Positions 58,645 through 64,000 of a DNA stretch of 64,000 nucleotides are shown in pieces. The first letter of the stretch is position 1. Every line of letters begins with the position of its first letter. Source of the stretch: Neospora caninum Liverpool (Eukaryota; Apicomplexa; Conoidasida; Eucoccidiorida; Sarcocystidae); assembly GCF_000208865.1 (NCBI RefSeq), contig NC_018397.1, positions 372,001 to 436,000 of the forward strand. The letters are read 5' to 3'. A model generated the notes under the pieces. It ran no database searches. It saw nothing but the letters and a program-made list of their open reading frames with translations, and was not told the DNA's origin. The position numbers and the translations under genes are program-made.

Positions 58645-61600
58645 TTAGGAGGCCGACAGCCGCGCAGACCCCGCCCCATTCTCCGGCACTCGGAGAACAT
58701 GCGGATTCTTCGGGGTTCCTGGCTGCATGTTCACGAGCTCCAGGAAAACCTGTTTCCACTCCTCGATCTCCTTCAGCTCCTCCAGCACGAGCGCTTGCCG
58801 CATGCGTCTCTCTTCGCTCGCTGCCTCGCTTTTCACTGCTTCCTTGCCCTGGCTTTGATCCGAATCGCCGCCGCACTTGGTGTCTCCCGCGTCCCGCTGC
58901 CCGACACTCCCCTCGTCTTCTTTCGCACCGCGCTCGCCGTCTCTCTCGCCGTCCCCGTCGCTCTCTCTTCCGCCTTCTCGGCCGCTCTGGGCGCCGTAGG
59001 CGAGAGACGCCCCCGAGGCAGAAGACAGCGAAGAGCGCGCAGACGGGGAACTGGTCGCCTTTTGTTTAGCCAGAAGGCACAGCGTGTGGAACAGAGCCTC
59101 GAATTCGAGGGGGAGTTCTTTTTCCTTTTCGGTTTTCCTTTCGCGCTCGTCTTTTTCTTGCTGGGTCTCGGCCTCGAGCGACCGCGTCGGAAGCCCCGCG
59201 AGGGCTTCGACCTGCCAATCGTAGCTCGACTGGTTTCGCGAAAGAAGCGTCGACTCGTCGCTTCGCTTCCCTTCCTCACGCAGCGCTGCCAGCGGAGGCA
59301 ACCAGCCGGACAACGCGTTCCCCGTCTCCTGGTTCTCTTTCTCGTGCTGTCCCAGCGACCGACATCTCTCGCGAAGCTTCGCTAGCCTCGCCTTCTCGCT
59401 CGCAAAGAGTCGCAGCGCCTGCCGGAGGAGCACCGCCCCCGCCTCCTGCCTCGCCTTCAGCGCTCGCACGTCCTTCTCCGTCACGCGCCGTCCCGACGGA
59501 CACCGAGAACAGGAAGCAGTGAACGACGCGAGCACGCGCGGCGAAGGCTTCCACGGCGACGGACAAGTGCCAGATTCTGCAGCGGAACAAGACGAAGATG
59601 AAAAAGACGAGGAAGAGAGGGAAGAGAGGTGCGAAGCAATCGCCATCCGAGTTCGATACGCAGTGAGGAGACGGACAAGTTCAGGCTGCAGCTTCTGGAG
59701 TGTCTGCGTGTTGCCGAGACGTCGATCCAACCAGTGAAGATCAAAGCGCTCGCCGTGTGTCGTGAAGCATCGCTCCAACTCGTCAAGCGGCGGAGAAGTG
59801 GAGGAAACCTACGGACCGAAAAGAGAAACACCCGGAACCGCGTGGGCGACAGACACAGCCAGGAGGGACCACACGGACTCGCCGACAACGCAGCACAGAG
59901 AGAGGCACACCCACAGAAAGAAACAAAGGGAAGAGAAAGAAAGACAAGCAGAAAACAGCGAGAGACAAAGCGAGAGAAAAGAGACAATCACAGAGGAAAC
60001 AAAGCGCGACAACCAGGGAGGAGAGAAACCAACAAAAGGATGAAGAAAAAAGACAACGACAGCGATGGCGGAAGATTCCGATGGAGGGCGATCCCCACCT
60101 TTTCAAGGGCAACTCTGAGGAGGAAGTCCTCGTCGTCGCAGCTCGTGTGGAGACAAAGGAGACTGAGGTTGACGCTTTCGTAAGGCCCGGGATGACAGAA
60201 GGGGAATGGGGCTCCAGGGTCGTCCCCAGCGTCTTTCTGTCTCTCGTGGTCTCTGTCAGGTTCTCGGCGCGCCTCTCTGCGTCGCCCTGCGTCTCGCCAG
60301 GCGAATCGGGCATCGCCTTCGCGCGCACTCGTCTCTCCGCGGCGCTCTTCCGTTCTCCCTCTCTCCGTCTCTGTGGGTTTCCCCCGGTCGGTCGCGCCCG
60401 CCAAAGACGCCGGATGCCCCTGCGCTCCCCTCTTCTCCGTGGCAGAGCCGCCTTGCCCACCTCCCGTCGCGCTCCCCGCTTCCCGCTCTTCTCTGCCTCT
60501 CTTGGCCACGCCACCAAGCGCCGGCCGCTTCTCCGGAGAGCCGGAATGTCGTCCCGGTACAGACGCAGATCCACTTGAGCGCGCCGAGGCCAGCTCGTCT
60601 GCGCGCGGTGACTCGGGAGACCTCTCTGCCTCGCCCGCACATGGGCATGTCAGTAGCGCCCGGGCCTCTCCCGGCCTCTCGCTCTCTTCCTGCCTCGGAT
60701 CGCCTTCCTCCTCGAATTCACTCACACTCAAGCGCATCGCCGCCTGAAGCTCCGACTCGCCCTCGCTGAAAGCATCAAATGCTGCCCGACAGAGCGGAGA
60801 AGACGAGAAGCAGGCGACCTCGGGTTTCTCTGCGTCGCGGTCCGCGTCTCGCTCTTCACCCCCTAGAGACGCCTCGGAGGCGCGAGTGTTCTTCCCGCCG
60901 CATGCAGTCTCGGGGAAAAGCCTGGCGTCTTCCTTTCCAGTGTCGGGGCCGCCCAACGATCCGCAGGCGAGCCGATGCACCTTGCCTTCGCGCGGGCTGC
61001 CGTCTTTCCCCGCTTCCCGAGGACGCTTCGCTCGTTCTGGAAAGTTCTCGAGGTCCCCGAGGAACTCGCCCTCTCGCCAGTCGCCCTCGCCTTTCTCTGC
61101 ATTGTCTTTTTGCTCGCAATTTCGCGTCTCGGGTCGCTCCGCCGCATCGACCCCACACGCCGGCAACAGCGCCTCCTCGGACTGCTCGAAGTCGCCTCGC
61201 GAACAGGCACTCAACGGCGAGAAGAAAATCGGATTCGACGAACTCCGCAGCGGCGCGTGCTCGTCTTCCTCTCTCCTCGCGTTTTCTCCGGAGTCTTCTC
61301 CCGAGTCTCCACGCTTCCCGACGCCCGGTTGCCTGCCTGTCGCCTCATCGCCGCTGTCTCCTTCCTCTGTCCGTGCTGCCTCCCCTTGGTCTTCGCTCTG
61401 GGGGTTGCCGTCTTCAGACAGACAGGTGTCGCCTCGCGCCCGGCTCTGCTCCCCTCGCCAGATGTCGTCCCTCTCTCTCGGCGAGCGCTCGCAGGCTTCG
61501 AAACGTGCACGAGGGTGCGCTGACAGCCCCTTCTCATCCTTGGCCTCACATGCACGCGGCTCGGCGACATCCTGGACTCTCTTTGAATCTGTGTTCAAAC

Positions 61601-64000
61601 CACTGCCTTTTTCGCTCGCGTCCACGCGCTTCTTCTCCACTGCGCCCCAGCAGGACAGAAGTGTCATCTGCTTTTTCCGGATCTTCACTGCGTCTTTCCT
61701 TCGTCTTTTATCACCCTCCTTCTCTCTTCGGCTGCGCTCGCCGTCCTGGCCTCCGTTCCCGACCTCCTCTCCCCGTTCCTCGTCGATCAGCGACGAGGCA
61801 GGCATCTCGGGAGAAGCAACAGGCGTGCCTTCGGAGTCTGAAGGAGCCTGGTGCGCGCTCGCGTCTTCTGTCGCAGCCTTGGCATTCACCTCCTCCTCTT
61901 GCTCCGCTTCGCGTTCCTTTCCCTCGTCTCTTTCTCTCAGTGCGTCGTTCTCGGCTCTCACCGCCTCGAAAGTCGGAGCAGCGCGACTCGCGAAGCCTCC
62001 ACGAGGCGGCGCCGCTGTCGCCGCGCCGCCTCGCGGGCTTGCCGCTGCAGCTGCGCTTCCCCCATCGAGGCCTGTCTCCCCTCCTGTCCCCCGTCGACGC
62101 TCCCCCTCCACGACAGTCTCTTCCTTCTTTTCGGCATCGCCCTTCTCGCCACACGAGAGCGAGGATGAAGGAAGAAAAGACGGCGAACGAGCAGGAGCGG
62201 TGCCTGTCTTGGCCTTTCCGACCAAGAGAGCGGCCGCGAGTTCGGCGCTTTGTCTTGGACAGCATCCAATCCACGGGGCGCATGCAATTTGCCGATCAAA
62301 CAGGCGCTTTGCGCGCGTCCGGCGGTCCAGCGCCTCGAGCACCTCGGCCTCAGAGGCCTCATCTTCGCTGCGCCGCTCGTCGGCCGCGCTCCCGCCCCCA
62401 CACCTTCGGCTTATCTTCGAAGGCAGCTGCGCCTTGAGCGAAGGCAGGAACAGCCGGCCGTACGTGAGGCCGACGGAGAAGGTTATCGAGTGACCCATCT
62501 CGTAGGCGACCGGCGGCGCGCCGCTCTCTGGCGAAGAAGAAAACGGCGAAGAGGCCGAGGCAGGCAGCAACAGCGAGCGACGCAGCGAAGCAGCCGAAGA
62601 GGAAGAAGAGGAGGAAGAAGACGAAGAAGAAGACTTGGGTGCCGAGGATGACAGAGAAGGACCGGAAGACGTCTCGCGAGTGGACGAAGAGGCGTTGCTG
62701 GAAGCGAAGCGAAGCCGATCTGAAGGGAAAGTCGAAACACAGGCAAAGCGCGACGTGCGTGGACAGAACCCTCGCAAATCTCGAGCGCATCCCCCCCCCC
62801 CCCCCCTGCCGTTTCGTGCTCGTCTTTTTCCTTTCCCCTCTTTCTCCCTTCTCTCTGTTTTCCCGTTTTCCTTTTTCCCGTGCACCCGCTACGTCGAGTT
62901 CCCTCTGTCTCATCTGCTGCTCTCGCTGTCCTTCTCTTTCTCCCTCGCTGTCCCTCCTCTGCATACTTGGAGGTCTTCCGCGTTTTCTCGGCGGCTCGTT
63001 GGGATCGCGCTTCCGTTTTTTGGGCCGTCCCGGAAGTTTCACGAAATCTTTTTCTTTCGCGCGTTTCTCCTCCGTCCGCTTCTTCGCGTCCAGCTGTCGC
63101 GCGCTCCGGAGGCTCTCCGCGAGCGTCGCCCGGCAGTCGCCCTCGCCCCGTCGGCTGTGGGAAGGCAGCACGCGGACGCGCTTCTGTGCAGGATCCAAGG
63201 TGCGAATGGCCACGTTGTCGGCGAGACGCGCGAGATAGAGATTCGCCGTTAAAACGTGGCACGCGGCGCATGCGTCGCCCGCGGCGAGAGCGACTTGTAA
63301 AACCACTTCGGGCGGGAGAAGCGCAGGGAGCGGACCAAAGACGCGCGTGGGGTTGTGGAGGAGGTCGAGAGGAACTGGCTGCAGGAGATGGAGGAGCGCG
63401 TCTCTTTTCAGAATCAACTGATTCAGCATGTGGACCCACTGGCCGCTGAACCCCGGCAGCAAGCCGACGACGTCGTCGCCGGACGCCGCCCCCTGCGCCT
63501 CCTTGCCTTGGTGAATCAAGTTGAGGAACAGCGGGTGGCTCGGGGGGAGGTCGGCGAGGAGCGAGAGAGAGTCGTCGTCCAGGAGCGAAGAAGACGCGAG
63601 CGACTTGGTGAGAGAGGATAGCACCGGAATCGCCTGGAACGACTGACTGGTCCCGCGGCTGCCAAGCCCGACGCCCGCCCGCGCCGCAGCGATGTGGGGA
63701 GGAATGTTCGCGTAGACCACGCGGCGAGGGCCCGGAGACTCGCAGAGAGAAGGGAGAAGCGAAGAGGACGGCGATGCACCCGCCGCACTCTCGTCTCGAG
63801 ACACCGCAAACAACCCCGTCGAGAGGTCGTCCCGCGACGGCGTGGCCTTGTGCGGGGCCGAGCTGCGAGACGTGCATGCAGAGAACGGAGACGCCGAGCC
63901 CGCACCGGAGAGAGGCTGCGGCGAAGCCGGATGCAACAGACGCCCGAGACTCCAGCTGCTGCTCGTCTCGGAGACCGACTCGTCGTCGCATGCAGCCGAC
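58645..64000 (-). CDS. Large AT-hook protein, C-terminal part (5' end outside window)
   Basis: Three minus-strand exons: from beyond 64000 to 62967, 62719-60099, and 59808-58645. All are AG/GT and in phase, giving about 1605 visible residues. The first visible exon ends with LPGRPKKRKRDPNEPPRKRG and RPPS, two closely spaced AT-hook cores (GRPKKR, RGRPPS) with flanking Lys/Arg that could also serve as an NLS. AT-hooks bind the minor groove of AT-rich DNA. Upstream of this is a Leu/Ala-rich ordered region (around 63250-63560). The middle exon opens with a poly-Ser run (about 62600-62630), has an ordered Cys-containing patch (ACAPWIGCCPRQ), then a very long charged Glu/Arg/Asp/Lys region. The last exon is Leu-rich and probably helical (LVRLLTAYRTRMAIAS, RLFASEKARLAKLRERC). 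I do not recognise the family; a chromatin or nuclear role is inferred from the AT-hooks only. Confidence 0.7.
62791..62806 (+). repeat. (C)16 homopolymer in AT-hook gene intron
   Basis: Sixteen C in a row inside the intron 62720-62966. Read on the gene's strand it is poly-G. It is similar in kind to the G run flanking the second assembly gap. Confidence 0.95.

Noticed and set aside
60779..62493. Two overlapping plus-strand frames of over 530 codons
   Set aside because: Both are antisense to the middle exon of the AT-hook gene. They are Ser/Arg/Pro-rich and cannot both be real, while the minus frame splices cleanly on both sides.

Overview
The window reads as nuclear DNA from a tissue-cyst-forming coccidian, most likely Toxoplasma gondii or a close relative (Neospora, Hammondia). 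Evidence: genes of several kilobases with many short exons and GT-AG introns, moderately GC-rich coding DNA, (TA)n microsatellites scattered through introns and spacers, coding exons rich in Ser, Arg, Gly and Glu homopolymers, a short piece of mitochondrial cox1 embedded in the nuclear sequence, and two tandem copies of TTTAGGG, the apicomplexan-type telomere unit. No bacterial operon structure, rRNA, tRNA or CRISPR array was seen. Two 100-base runs of N (1025-1124, 36841-36940) are assembly gaps.

Layout, left to right: the 3' end of a WD40-like gene (+, ends 970); a secreted protein built of eleven near-identical acidic repeats (-, 3100-6573); the TFIID subunit TAF7 in seven exons (-, 10419-15574); an unrecognised nine-exon gene with an internal duplication (+, 20476-25946); a TTP-type CCCH zinc-finger protein in one exon (+, 30467-33451); a four-exon 1-Cys, PRDX6-type peroxiredoxin (-, 35006-36760); a nine-exon SMAP-like ArfGAP (-, 39198-44201); a CorA/MRS2-type magnesium transporter with a very large N-terminal extension (+, 48627-56461); and the 3' part of a large AT-hook protein (-, 58645 to beyond 64000). 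That is nine genes in 64 kb. The 1.5-5 kb spacers hold UTRs, promoters and simple repeats. Exon boundaries were chosen by requiring AG/GT (one GC) splice sites and continuous reading phase. For TAF7, peroxiredoxin and ArfGAP every phase closes and the products match known families along the conserved parts.

The genes do not form one pathway: they cover transcription (TAF7), RNA binding (CCCH), redox (Prx), vesicle traffic (ArfGAP), magnesium transport (MRS2) and probable secretion (repeat protein). The most interesting locus is the repeat protein at 3100-6573. Eight of its eleven repeats carry RRLKA, which fits the RRLxx cleavage motif of the Golgi protease ASP5, so it may be a polyprotein cut into units. 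Other points worth checking are a start codon that appears split by an intron in the MRS2 gene, a GC-AG intron in the ArfGAP, a PRDX6-type peroxiredoxin that keeps Ser32 but has Tyr at the position of the phospholipase His, and two perfect hairpins in spacers.
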